A DNA stretch of 64,000 nucleotides, taken from positions 1 to 64,000 of the forward strand of contig NZ_CALJON010000003.1 of the NCBI RefSeq assembly GCF_937981445.1, read 5' to 3'. Both the position numbers and the translations under genes were made by a program. Shown here piece after piece: positions 1 to 7,755 of the stretch. A model generated the notes under the pieces. It saw only the letters and a program-made list of their open reading frames with translations, was not told the DNA's origin and searched no databases. Origin of the DNA: an uncultured Veillonella sp. (GTDB lineage Bacteria; Bacillota; Negativicutes; Veillonellales; Veillonellaceae). Position 1 is the first letter of the stretch; each line of letters starts with the position of its first letter.

Positions 1-52
1 CACCTGGCTTGGGACCAGGGGGTCGCAGGTTCGAATCCTGCTGCTCCGACCA
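1..52 (+). tRNA. tRNA-Pro(TGG), 5' part cut off by window edge
   Basis: The anticodon arm is complete: stem CCTGG (3-7) pairs with CCAGG (15-19) around loop CTTGGGA, giving anticodon TGG at 10-12. A T arm with the TTCGAAT loop follows, and the gene ends in an encoded CCA at 50-52. The acceptor and D arm 5' halves lie outside the window. First of three tRNA genes on this strand. Confidence 0.93.
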
Positions 53-63
53 TTTTTTATTAT

Positions 64-137
64 GCGGGTGTAGCTCAATGGTAGAGCCCCAGCCTTCCAA
101 GCTGGTTACGAGGGTTCGATTCCCTTCACCCGCTCCA
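64..137 (+). tRNA. tRNA-Gly(TCC)
   Basis: A 74-nt cloverleaf. Acceptor GCGGGTG pairs with CACCCGC, and the anticodon stem CCAGC/GCTGG encloses loop CTTCCAA (anticodon TCC). The T loop is TTCGATT and CCA is encoded at 135-137. It lies 11 nt after tRNA-Pro, so the two are probably one transcript. Confidence 0.96.
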
Positions 138-141
138 TTTT

Positions 142-275
142 TTTATGTGGACTTTTTAATTGTAAGCCTAACTGTAAACTTGTTTATGTAGATTTTAATA
201 TGTTTTATGTTTTCGACGACGTTTCGATTGGTGAGGATCTCTAGCTGTAAACTTGTTTATGTAGATTTTAATATG
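142..275 (+). repeat. 31-bp direct repeat pair between tRNA-Gly and tRNA-Arg
   Basis: Two identical 31-bp copies occur at 172-202 and 245-275, each starting CTGTAAACTTG and ending TTTTAATATG, with starts 73 bp apart. A degenerate third copy can be read at about 142-160. No gene is seen between 138 and 399. This is one case of the locus-specific tandem repeats found in many gaps of this window. Confidence 0.85.
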
Positions 276-399
276 GCCTGATAGAGAGTTTCCATTATAC
301 AAGGTAATAAATAGAAAATGGAATGTGTTAAAGAAACATAATTGCATTTATCGTATCGTGTAGTGTATAATATATACGGTGAAAATTTCAATTACATAT

Positions 400-476
<77 letters not shown>

Positions 477-484
477 TAAAAAAT

Positions 485-536
485 AAGCAACCATGCTAGT
501 TTTCAAAGTTGTGAAAATCAGTGTGGTTGCTTTTTT
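485..536 (+). terminator. Intrinsic terminator of tRNA-Arg
   Basis: AAGCAACCA (485-493) pairs with TGGTTGCTT (524-532) and is followed by a T-rich run. It lies 9 nt after the tRNA CCA end. Confidence 0.85.
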
Positions 537-629
537 GCGTTTTAGGTACTTGTTTTAGGTATTTATTTAACAAATAGCCGAGTATATAAGTAGTAAAGTA
601 TATAGGTAATAACTAATATAAACAGTAGA

Positions 630-752
630 TTAATATTCTTCGCTTTTAAAACGTAAAGCGAATTGTTTGGATTTTGGATAGAAGTCAATGCCCTGTCTTG
701 TACCTTTATTTAATTTGTAAGGATTAAATAGTACTTCGTATTTTTTATTCAT
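630..752 (-). pseudogene. Remnant of an Old Yellow Enzyme-type flavin oxidoreductase (N-terminus only)
   Basis: A 40-codon minus-strand frame starts at 752 with MNKKYEVLFNPYKLNKG. This resembles the opening of NADH:flavin oxidoreductases of the Old Yellow Enzyme family (LFxPYxLNNG). It then runs into unrelated residues and stops at 630, whereas the family is normally over 350 residues. I read it as a deletion remnant. It lies just downstream, in minus orientation, of a broken flavin reductase gene, so the two may once have formed an operon. The family assignment rests on about 17 residues. A genuine small protein cannot be excluded. Confidence 0.4.
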
Positions 753-791
753 AAGTATCAACTTCTCATATATTGAAATAATAAACTAGAA

Positions 792-1213
792 TTATTTTTT
801 GCAGTTTAGTTTTAAACAAATTATTTGTGAGCTTAGTATACTGATTAGGAAAGAAAAATACAAGTACGCAGTTTTTTCTGCTTGGTTTAGATCCTCTTCA
901 AAGTGGAGCCGTTTATATTCTCTCTTAGCTGATTCGGAGAATACAGAGGATTCGTATTTACTATAGTCATCAAATTGGACTGTGTTAATCTTTTCTAATA
1001 CAGGGCTTAAATCATCGCGAATAATACAAGTGCCATGTTCCTTATCTTTTCGTTTACAATAAAAACAACTTACACAGCCACGATAATTGAGTGGTATAGG
1101 GAAATTAACTCAGTGTCAGCGCCAGCCTGTTGAGCGCCTTTAAGAGCTCGTTCTAATAATTGAACAGTATTACCACGAGGGCGTGGACTACCATTAATTG
1201 TAATGACTTTCAT
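792..1213 (-). pseudogene. Broken NADPH-dependent FMN reductase / flavodoxin-family gene
   Basis: The start at 1213 has a good ribosome binding site (GGAGGAACA) and encodes MKVITINGSPRPRGNT, the phosphate-binding loop of the NADPH-dependent FMN reductase family. The frame breaks after ISLY, near 1095. Shifting frame restores LNYRGCVSCFYCKRKDKEH, the Cys-rich segment typical of this iron-sulfur flavoprotein-like group. After VLEKI it jumps directly to a C-terminal stretch (QFDDYSKYESSVFSES), so roughly the middle of the domain is missing. Two lesions are therefore visible: a small indel frameshift and an internal deletion. The product cannot be functional. The original role would have been FMN- or Fe-S-dependent electron transfer. 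Confidence 0.8.
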
Positions 1214-1453
1214 TGTTCCTCCTCGATTATATACAGATATAATTGGTACCATAAAGTTAGCTTTGGTTTATATATCTAATATACGATATATGTAGATACA
1301 ATATAATAAAATTATTTATGAAGGTCATCGGTTGTAGTTATAACTGTGAGACGATAAGCAAAAACTGCCTTACTTGAGGAGCGCGCTTGAGCTATTAAAA
1401 GAAATAGATTTTGATATAATAAAGGTAAATAAAAATCACATAGGAGGTATATT

Positions 1454-1876
1454 ATGAATAGTAAAACTATAAAACTTATATTGATGTTTGCAATAGTATT
1501 GGTGAGTACTGAGGCTCATGCTGCTACCGGTACCATTACGACATACGGCGACACAGCGTATAATAGCGATGGAACGACCTATACTTCGTATGGAGATACG
1601 GCCTATGACAGTAATGGTAATTCATATACTCTCTATGGTGATACGGTGTACGGCAGTGATGGCACGACGTATACACAATATGGCGATACGATTTATGGGA
1701 GTAATGGTATAAACTATACTACTTATGGCGATACTACCTATGGATCGGATGGTAGCACCTATACTCGTTATGGCGATACTATATACTATGATGTGCCTGA
1801 TGACGAGAATGATGACGAGTATGCTGATTATGATTATGAAGGCTTGGTGTATGGTGGTGGTGAGGATACTTGGTAA
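1454..1876 (+). CDS. Small secreted protein with 15-residue YGDT repeats
   Basis: A 140-residue protein with a clear signal peptide (residues 1-23, ending AEAHA or similar). About five and a half tandem copies follow of a 15-residue unit of pattern YGDTxYxSDGxxYTx, and the last 30 residues are acidic (DDENDDEYADYDYE). The start has an AGGAGG site 7 nt upstream. No cysteines, membrane segment or anchor are visible after the signal peptide, so export to periplasm or surface is inferred. The regular Tyr/Gly/Asp/Thr unit suggests a beta-rich repeat fold, possibly cation-binding through the Asp residues. I do not recognise a characterised family. It is monocistronic, with its own terminator downstream. 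Confidence 0.85.
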   Translation: MNSKTIKLILMFAIVLVSTEAHAATGTITTYGDTAYNSDGTTYTSYGDTAYDSNGNSYTLYGDTVYGSDGTTYTQYGDTIYGSNGINYTTYGDTTYGSDGSTYTRYGDTIYYDVPDDENDDEYADYDYEGLVYGGGEDTW

Positions 1877-1970
1877 GCACAGTAAAACATACATAAGTAA
1901 TATATGACATAAGTAATATATGCCATTAGTAATATATAACTTATCAGTAATGAATACATTGTTAGAAATA

Positions 1971-2006
1971 AAGGCTATGAGCTCTATCTTGAGTTCATAG
2001 CCTTTT
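1971..2006 (+). terminator. Intrinsic terminator after the YGDT-repeat gene
   Basis: AAGGCTATGA (1971-1980) pairs perfectly with TCATAGCCTT (1995-2004), followed by TTT. The rest of the gap to 2200 shows no gene. Confidence 0.85.
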
Positions 2007-2202
2007 GCTGTGTTTTATTTATATGGAGTTTAATTTTACTATATAAGGTTTAGTTTTATTTAGGCGCCATTGCACGGGTGCATTGGCGAGAGCTTAATTG
2101 CTAGGCGTGACGCAGTAGAGGTTGTTTTAGAGGGGACAATGTAATAACTAATACTATAATAACTAAACGATTAGTTAATGATAAAAACTTTCAAGAAAAT
2201 CG

Positions 2203-2240
2203 TTGACAAAATATATCCATGGATATAAAATGTATCCATA
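2203..2240 (+). promoter_or_regulatory. Promoter with palindromic operator of the Rrf2/MBL operon
   Basis: -35 TTGACA (2203-2208), a 17-bp spacer and -10 TAAAAT (2226-2231). The spacer and -10 are occupied by a perfect 16-bp palindrome, TATATCCATGGATATA (2212-2227). A third half-site, TATCCAT, occurs at 2233-2239. A repressor bound here would block the promoter. The first gene encodes an Rrf2-family regulator, so autoregulation is the obvious inference. Confidence 0.75.
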
Positions 2241-2255
2241 AGGAGATCGAAATAT

Positions 2256-2714
2256 ATGAAAATAACTAAGAGTTTAGAGCAGGCCGTATTTGTGTTGTTA
2301 ATACTTGCTTTACAAGCGAACCATAAGCCTGTGAAAAGCTATGTATTAAGTGAGAAGTTAGGGGTATCTGATTCCTATTTGAAGAAGATTTTAAGAAAGT
2401 TAGTAGTTCAGGATTTAATTACCTCTACTGCTAGTAAAGACGGTGGGTTTCAACTGAAACAATCGATTGAAGAAATTACTTTATATGATGTATATGAGGC
2501 TGTAGAAGAGGATACTATTTCTCAATTTCATTCTTTCATAGCCCGTAATTTATTTAGTGATGAAGCGTATGTAGAAAATAGTGAAAAAAAGATAATTCAC
2601 ACCATGATGAAGGCGAAGGAGACATTGAAAGAGTTGACTTTGGCTGAATTGATTCGCCCTGATAAATATACTGATGGGGCTGTTGAGTGGTCTGAAGTAG
2701 AGGGACCCGTTTGA
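2256..2714 (+). CDS. Rrf2-family transcriptional regulator
   Basis: A 152-residue DNA-binding protein. The N-terminal winged helix-turn-helix (about residues 1-80) contains the family pattern of a recognition helix (SDSYLKKILRKL) and a wing (TASKDGGFQLK). The three closely spaced cysteines that hold an Fe-S cluster in IscR/NsrR/RsrR are absent; I see no cysteine at all. It therefore belongs with the cluster-less Rrf2 proteins, and its signal is unknown. AAGGAGATCG precedes the start. It is first gene of a two-gene operon and probably represses its own promoter through the palindrome over the -10 box. The 30-bp gap to the next gene suggests it controls the hydrolase. Confidence 0.88.
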   Translation: MKITKSLEQAVFVLLILALQANHKPVKSYVLSEKLGVSDSYLKKILRKLVVQDLITSTASKDGGFQLKQSIEEITLYDVYEAVEEDTISQFHSFIARNLFSDEAYVENSEKKIIHTMMKAKETLKELTLAELIRPDKYTDGAVEWSEVEGPV

Positions 2715-2744
2715 ATTGTTAGGTAGTCATAAGGAGATATAATT

Positions 2745-3560
2745 ATGAGTGATATTAAAGTACATGTGTTGCATACGGGTAGCGTAATTATTGATGAAGC
2801 ATTACCTTATCATAGACCTGAAGACCGGCCCTTTGCTTGGACTGGATTATTTAGAAGTAAAAAGCATTTAGTAGAGGCTCCTGTATCGGTATATTTGATA
2901 GAGCATCCAGAAGGACTTGTTTTATTAGATACTGGTTGGCATACGGATAATCGGGAACATCAGATAAAGAATTTAAGACATCAGTATTTTGTAAATAAAG
3001 CCGTGTTACCAGAAGGGCAGGCTGTACATGAACAATTAGCTAAGATGGGCATTTCCCCTCGTGATTTAGACTTTGTCATGCTGAGTCATTTACATTGTGA
3101 CCATGCCGATGGTCTTCGTCATGTAAAAGACGCTAAGCGTATTATGGTGAGCGATTTAGAATATAAGGCAGCTAGCCGTGACCATATTCGCTACTTATCG
3201 CATGAATGGTCTGGTGTAACCCTTGATACATTTTCATTTTCTGAAAGTAAAATAGGTGCATTTGGGTATTCCTATGATATGTTTGGCGATGGCCGCATTC
3301 AATTTGTTTTAGCTAAAGGACATAGTGCAGGCTTAGCGGCTACTGTAATTCGCAATAATGATGAATATATTGTCTTATCCTCTGATGTAGCCTATGGGCG
3401 TGAATCTTTAGAACATTTGTGGGAACCTGGCGTTGTGATCAATCGTCAAGATGCTATTTATTCTCTACAATGGCTCGTTCATATGAGTAAACAAGAAGGC
3501 TGTAAGGGCATTATTTCAAACCATGATCCGGAAATAAAGCCAGGGATTATTACGATTTAG
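2745..3560 (+). CDS. Metallo-beta-lactamase-fold hydrolase, N-acyl-homoserine-lactonase-like
   Basis: A 271-residue cytoplasmic protein of the metallo-beta-lactamase superfamily. The zinc motif HLHCDH is at residues 115-120 (His115, His117, Asp119, His120). Further ligands are likely in GHSAG (about residue 205), SSDVAYG and the C-terminal SNHDPE. Length, spacing and the early LLDTGWH segment fit the AiiA/AttM-like lactonase group, but sequence alone does not establish the substrate; a lactone or other carboxylic ester is plausible. It has a good AAGGAGAT site and is co-transcribed with the upstream Rrf2 regulator. A terminator follows at 3678. Confidence 0.85.
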   Translation: MSDIKVHVLHTGSVIIDEALPYHRPEDRPFAWTGLFRSKKHLVEAPVSVYLIEHPEGLVLLDTGWHTDNREHQIKNLRHQYFVNKAVLPEGQAVHEQLAKMGISPRDLDFVMLSHLHCDHADGLRHVKDAKRIMVSDLEYKAASRDHIRYLSHEWSGVTLDTFSFSESKIGAFGYSYDMFGDGRIQFVLAKGHSAGLAATVIRNNDEYIVLSSDVAYGRESLEHLWEPGVVINRQDAIYSLQWLVHMSKQEGCKGIISNHDPEIKPGIITI

Positions 3561-3677
3561 GAGATGAAGCTATGACGTGCTAGGAGATAGCGACGCTCGT
3601 AATAAATGAAAAGCAATAAAGAAAAGTGATGGAATAAAAGCGACAGAGAAAAATAAAAGAAATACAGTAAAATAAAA

Positions 3678-3724
3678 GAACTGCGACCAGTCTTTAAATG
3701 GAGCTTGGTTGCAGTTCTTTTTTA
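3678..3724 (+). terminator. Intrinsic terminator of the Rrf2/MBL operon
   Basis: GAACTGC...ACCA (from 3678) pairs with TGGTTGCAGTTC (to 3717), followed by a T run. It lies between convergent genes. Confidence 0.8.
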
Positions 3725-3823
3725 TACTACAGTATGTATTAAATTATGTGCTATTCATATAGCAGTGTAGATACAATATAGTAATATCATATCAATGTAA
3801 TATTATATCAATGTAATATTATA

Positions 3824-5917
3824 TTATTTATGCTCTTCATTAATACGTTGTACTTCTAATGCTTCTTCACGGTTGAATTTTGTGGAGATAACAAGTTTAA
3901 CGAAGTATGCAATGGTAAGGATGAAGACGCCTAGGCCAAGCCATTCAGCTGTACGAGCAAAGTCTTTACCTACCATGGCAAGTGGATCTTCGCCACCACC
4001 AGAGGTTACAGAAATAACGATAATAATAGCGATAATAACGCCGATTAAGCTTTCCCCAACAATCATACCGGATGCAAAGAGTACGCCGCGACGATTGCAT
4101 TGTTCTACATCAGCATCAGCTAGTTCACCACTGCGTTCTTTAGCGCGTTTAATTAGATATTTACCAACAAAATAGCTCATGAAAGAACCAATAACGAGTG
4201 GCATTTCAAGAGTTGGTGGCAAGTAAATGCCCATGCCAATAGCCAATGGAGGTAAGGTTAAATTAGCTGTAGTGCTCTTTAGAATTAGATTTACAATAAT
4301 ACCAATAATACCTACGCCAACGCCAATAAGGATATAGTTCCAGTCTAGATTAGAGCTGAAAATACCTTGTGCAATTGTAGTCATCAAGGTAGCTTGTGGA
4401 GCAGAAAGGGCTGCGGATGGGTCCATTTCGGGACGAGGCAAGGCGCCGGTAAAGCCATATGCTTCATACAAGAGATTAAGTACTGGCGCAATGGCAATAG
4501 CACCAGCTACAGAACCAATCAAAAGGGCTACTTGTTGTTTCCAAGGTGTTGCACCAACGAGTTGGCCTGTTTTTAAGTCTTGTAAATTATCATTGGAAAT
4601 AGCGGCAATACAAACCACTACACTGGTCATGAAGAGGGCCATGGCAGTAGCAAATTTTACACCTTCTTCAGTAGCAAATAAGTCATTGGCTGTTGCAATA
4701 GCGAAGACTACTAAAGAAGAAATAATAATCCCTAGAATGCCGATACCGGAGATAGGACTAGCAGATGTACCGATAAGGCCAGCCATATAACCGCAAGCAG
4801 CAGCTACGAAGAAGCCGATGCAAAGGGCGATAACGATACCGCAAACTACAAGAGTCCACATGAGGACAGGACTAATATCTACGGCACTTACAAAGGAATA
4901 GAAACAAATTACAAGGCCAATTAGAATGGCTAAGAATACAAGACCTACAGTAGATGGCTTCATGTCTGTGTCCATGCGATGCGTTTCACGTTCTTCGTTG
5001 GACATTTTCATATTTTTAATAGAAATGCGCATACCATCTAAGATTGGTTTGGCTAAGGTAATTAAAGTCCAAATAGCCGCAATACCGATACAACCAGCAC
5101 CGATGAAGCGAACTTTTTCTTTCCAAACTGTCATAGCAAAAGCTTCTACAGATTTAGCATCACCCATAGGTAATGTATTTGTTAAATATGGAACAAAGCC
5201 ACCCCAGGCAATAATCATACCTACTAAAATAGCGATACCACTGGCGATACCGATTAAGAACCCAGCGCCTAATAAAGCGGTGGAGAAGCCTAGTGGGAAC
5301 TGTGTTACACCGCGGCCTACGCCAAACCAGAAACTCATTTCACCAGCCAAATAGTGGAAGCCATTGGTAAAGAGGCTGATAATACCAGCAAAAATGCCGC
5401 CACTAACGATTTCTTTCATGCCATTCGCATTGCTTTTTGCGTCGGCACCTTCACCATGAGCTTGGCTGCCAACTTTTAAGATTTCAGCTGCTGCACGTCC
5501 TTCAGGATATGGTAAATCACTATTTACTACCATGGCACGGCGTAATGGAATGGTGAATAATACACCTAAAGCGCCACCACAGGCACAGAGTAATAGGGTT
5601 TCACTATAAGGGAAACCTTGCCAATAGCCTAGCATCAATAGGCCTGGCAACACGAAAATAACGGCCGATAAGGTACCTGCCGCTGATGCTTGTGTTTGAA
5701 CCATGTTGTTTTCAAGAACATTGGAGTCCTTAAAAAAGCGTAAGATGGCCATGGAAATAACAGCTGCTGGAATAGAACTTGAGAAGGTTAAACCAACTTT
5801 AAGTCCAAGATATACATTTGACGCGGTGAAAATAATGGTAATAAGTGCACCTAAGAGCATACCGCGAAATGTAAGTTCTGGCAGATGTAGCTCATGACTC
5901 ATAAAATCATGCTTCAT
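3824..5917 (-). CDS. OPT-family oligopeptide transporter
   Basis: About 697 residues, nearly all in hydrophobic helices (14-16 predicted membrane segments), matching the size and plan of bacterial OPT transporters. These import peptides, or in some relatives metal-siderophore complexes, by ion-coupled symport at the inner membrane. Recognisable family stretches include the N-terminal LTFRGMLLGALITIIFTASN, LPYPEGRAAAEIL and the Gly-rich SASPISGIGILG. A longer frame exists upstream, but the start at 5917 is preferred because AAGGAGGATTTGT precedes it. It is monocistronic, with a minus-strand promoter at 5968-5996. It fits the peptide-uptake theme of the window. The substrate cannot be told from sequence. 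Confidence 0.92.
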   Translation of the reverse strand: MKHDFMSHELHLPELTFRGMLLGALITIIFTASNVYLGLKVGLTFSSSIPAAVISMAILRFFKDSNVLENNMVQTQASAAGTLSAVIFVLPGLLMLGYWQGFPYSETLLLCACGGALGVLFTIPLRRAMVVNSDLPYPEGRAAAEILKVGSQAHGEGADAKSNANGMKEIVSGGIFAGIISLFTNGFHYLAGEMSFWFGVGRGVTQFPLGFSTALLGAGFLIGIASGIAILVGMIIAWGGFVPYLTNTLPMGDAKSVEAFAMTVWKEKVRFIGAGCIGIAAIWTLITLAKPILDGMRISIKNMKMSNEERETHRMDTDMKPSTVGLVFLAILIGLVICFYSFVSAVDISPVLMWTLVVCGIVIALCIGFFVAAACGYMAGLIGTSASPISGIGILGIIISSLVVFAIATANDLFATEEGVKFATAMALFMTSVVVCIAAISNDNLQDLKTGQLVGATPWKQQVALLIGSVAGAIAIAPVLNLLYEAYGFTGALPRPEMDPSAALSAPQATLMTTIAQGIFSSNLDWNYILIGVGVGIIGIIVNLILKSTTANLTLPPLAIGMGIYLPPTLEMPLVIGSFMSYFVGKYLIKRAKERSGELADADVEQCNRRGVLFASGMIVGESLIGVIIAIIIVISVTSGGGEDPLAMVGKDFARTAEWLGLGVFILTIAYFVKLVISTKFNREEALEVQRINEEHK

Positions 5918-5967
5918 ACAAATCCTCCTTAATATGAAATAAGAATACATAATATCAGTACAGGACA

Positions 5968-5996
5968 ATTGTATCCTAAATAAAGACGAAATTCAA
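5968..5996 (-). promoter_or_regulatory. Promoter of the OPT transporter gene
   Basis: On the minus strand: -35 TTGAAT (complement of 5991-5996), a 17-bp spacer, and -10 TACAAT (complement of 5968-5973), about 50 nt before the start codon. The gap 5918-6460 otherwise holds the MerR-type promoter described next and no gene. Confidence 0.65.
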
Positions 5997-6233
5997 TATT
6001 TTGTCCATGTGAATATTGTATACATACATGTGTATTATGAAAGAGTACTTTTCAGAAGGACAAAAAATATAAAATGTATATAAATTCAATTAAAATTTGA
6101 TAAAATTCAAAAAATGCAAGCGTGCTTGATATATTTTAACAGCTTACCATTCTCATATAATAGAAATCAAAGCGCTGAATAGTTTACTCTGTTGAGTGAA
6201 AAATATAAAAATGCCATTTTAGATGGAGGACTA

Positions 6234-6264
6234 TTGATTGAAGTTAACTTCAATGTGGTACAAT
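6234..6264 (+). promoter_or_regulatory. MerR-type promoter (19-bp spacer with palindrome)
   Basis: -35 TTGATT (6234-6239) and -10 TACAAT (6259-6264) are 19 bp apart. Across the -35 end and spacer lies the perfect palindrome ATTGAAGTTAACTTCAAT (6237-6254). An over-long 19-bp spacer holding a dyad is the hallmark of promoters activated by MerR-family regulators. No merR-like gene is in the window. The nearest downstream gene is the alpha/beta hydrolase at 6461, about 190 nt away. A direct repeat (GTAATGAAGATAATG, near 6322 and 6423) lies in between. Confidence 0.7.
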
Positions 6265-6460
6265 ACATTGAAAAGTAAAATAGTCCAGCATATTACAGGA
6301 TATAATGAGTTAAGATAGTAGTAATGAAGATAATGGCGTTGCGGTCCTGGCGTGAGGAGAATGTTGAGGCAACAGTAATGAAGCTAAGGCCATAGCGTGT
6401 GAACAGTGTTGATAAGTCCATAGTAATGAAGATAATGATACGATTAAGGAAATGACTGCA

Positions 6461-7543
6461 ATGAAACGTATAGAAGGTATGAATTGTATAAAGGGAATAG
6501 AAAAATTAGAAGGAATGAAAAGCAGTAAAAGCGTGAAAAGAATGAGAGGAGTGGAACGTATAGAAAACATAGGAAGCATAAAAAGGCTGAAAGCCATATA
6601 TAAACGACTTTACAGCGGCACCTTTTTTCTAGTATTAGTAGCTTTATTATTAATACAGCCTTTTACAATAGCGGGGCGAACAGAAAGGGTGTCTATGAAA
6701 GGGGACCATGGGGCTCTGGCAGGCAGTATGCAGATTCCTGATGCGGTACCGACCTATCCGATGGTCATTATTATGCATGGATTTTCCTCATCAAAGGATG
6801 CTAAGCTTTTGCAACAAATTGCTGATGATTTAGAAGCGGTCGGTATAGGCTCCCTTCGCTTTGATTTTAATGGTCATGGGGACAGTGAAGGTCGGTTTCA
6901 AGATATGACTGTGCCCAATGAAATTACGGATGCCAAAGCAGTGTATTCATATTTAAGAAGTGAGGCCGAGAACCGTGAAGCCATTACATCTATTTCCTTG
7001 ATAGGACATTCGCAAGGTGGTGTAGTAGCTAGCATGTTAGCTGGTGAAATTGCAAAGTCAGAAGGTAACTCAGCCATACAGAGTATTGTATTGTTAGCAC
7101 CGGCAGGGAATATTAAAGATGGTTTAATTGGAAGCTCTTTTTTTGGCTTGCAATTTAATGCCGATGAATTACCGGATGTGGTAGAGCTACCTAGTGGTCT
7201 TAAAGTAGGGCATCAGTATTTCCAAACGGCCTATGATTTACCCATTTATGAAGTAGCTAAAGCTTATACCGGACCGGTAGCAATTGTACAAGGTAGCGAG
7301 GACATGGTAGTGCCAACGCGCTATAGTCGCCGATTTGATCAGATATATGAAACTAGTGAGCTTCATATATTAGATGGATATGACCATGAATTTACACAAA
7401 ACCCTACTGAAGTATCGCGGCTCGTACGGGATTTTATAGTAGAACATACGAAGGAACAGGCGCAGCCCACTGGCACCATTGATTCGTGGTGGCAGCGAAT
7501 TGTGAGTTGGATAAAACAAATTTGGCTTAGTTGGATTCCTTAA
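6461..7543 (+). CDS. Membrane-anchored alpha/beta hydrolase (esterase/lipase-like)
   Basis: A serine hydrolase of about 360 residues. A basic, low-complexity N-terminal 45 residues (repeated KxxEGM/KR motifs) precedes one membrane segment (GTFFLVLVALLLIQPFTIAG). The catalytic domain follows, with oxyanion-region HGFSSSKD, nucleophile elbow GHSQGG, Asp in QGSEDMVVP and His in GYDHEF. Domain order and the 'KGDHGALAGSMQIP' start resemble feruloyl-esterase-like and BAAT-type small hydrolases. The substrate is unknown. An upstream ATG at 6452 is in frame, but AAGGA is better spaced for 6461; a start nearer the membrane segment is also possible because the N-terminal stretch looks like repeat expansion. 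A MerR-type promoter lies upstream and a shared terminator separates it from the catalase gene. Confidence 0.82.
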   Translation: MKRIEGMNCIKGIEKLEGMKSSKSVKRMRGVERIENIGSIKRLKAIYKRLYSGTFFLVLVALLLIQPFTIAGRTERVSMKGDHGALAGSMQIPDAVPTYPMVIIMHGFSSSKDAKLLQQIADDLEAVGIGSLRFDFNGHGDSEGRFQDMTVPNEITDAKAVYSYLRSEAENREAITSISLIGHSQGGVVASMLAGEIAKSEGNSAIQSIVLLAPAGNIKDGLIGSSFFGLQFNADELPDVVELPSGLKVGHQYFQTAYDLPIYEVAKAYTGPVAIVQGSEDMVVPTRYSRRFDQIYETSELHILDGYDHEFTQNPTEVSRLVRDFIVEHTKEQAQPTGTIDSWWQRIVSWIKQIWLSWIP

Positions 7544-7558
7544 TGGCTATTAGTAGGA

Positions 7559-7632
7559 TTACCAGAGTATTCGTAAAGTGATAGTAAAATACCAGAAAAT
7601 TGATAGTAAAGTATCAGCAAATTAATCGTAAC
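7559..7632 (+). repeat. Degenerate tandem repeat after the hydrolase gene
   Basis: About three diverged copies of a 22-25 bp unit with core TACCAGAAAATTGATAGTAA lie between the stop codon and the terminator. They are non-coding. Confidence 0.6.
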
Positions 7633-7644
7633 GTGTTTGTAGAT

Positions 7645-7726
7645 AAAAAAAGACCATTAAGTATAAGCTGTGCCTACTCAGGCGGGGGAGCCGCGTAGGT
7701 TTAACTTATTACTCAATGGTCTTTTA
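7645..7726. terminator. Bidirectional terminator between hydrolase and catalase genes
   Basis: AAAGACCATT (about 7650-7659) pairs with AATGGTCTTT (7715-7724), with A and T runs outside, so it can act on both convergent genes. The loop holds a second hairpin, CCTAC/GTAGG. Confidence 0.8.
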
Positions 7727-7755
7727 TTAGTAAAGAGAGCCGTTAAGGCAAAATA

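Noticed and set aside
9..191. 60-codon frame across the tRNA genes
   Set aside because: It overlaps two tRNA genes and reads through their conserved arms.
172..275. 31-bp direct repeat beside tRNA genes as attL/attR of an integrated element
   Set aside because: The copies are only 73 bp apart, do not match a tRNA 3' end and enclose no integrase or cargo. They fit the general tandem-repeat pattern.
1518..1907. Alternative frames across the YGDT-repeat gene
   Set aside because: The 45-bp periodic DNA keeps other frames open by chance. Only the 1454 frame has a signal peptide and ribosome binding site.
4926..5354. Long plus-strand frames opposite the OPT transporter gene
   Set aside because: They are antisense shadows of a long hydrophobic gene and lack start signals.
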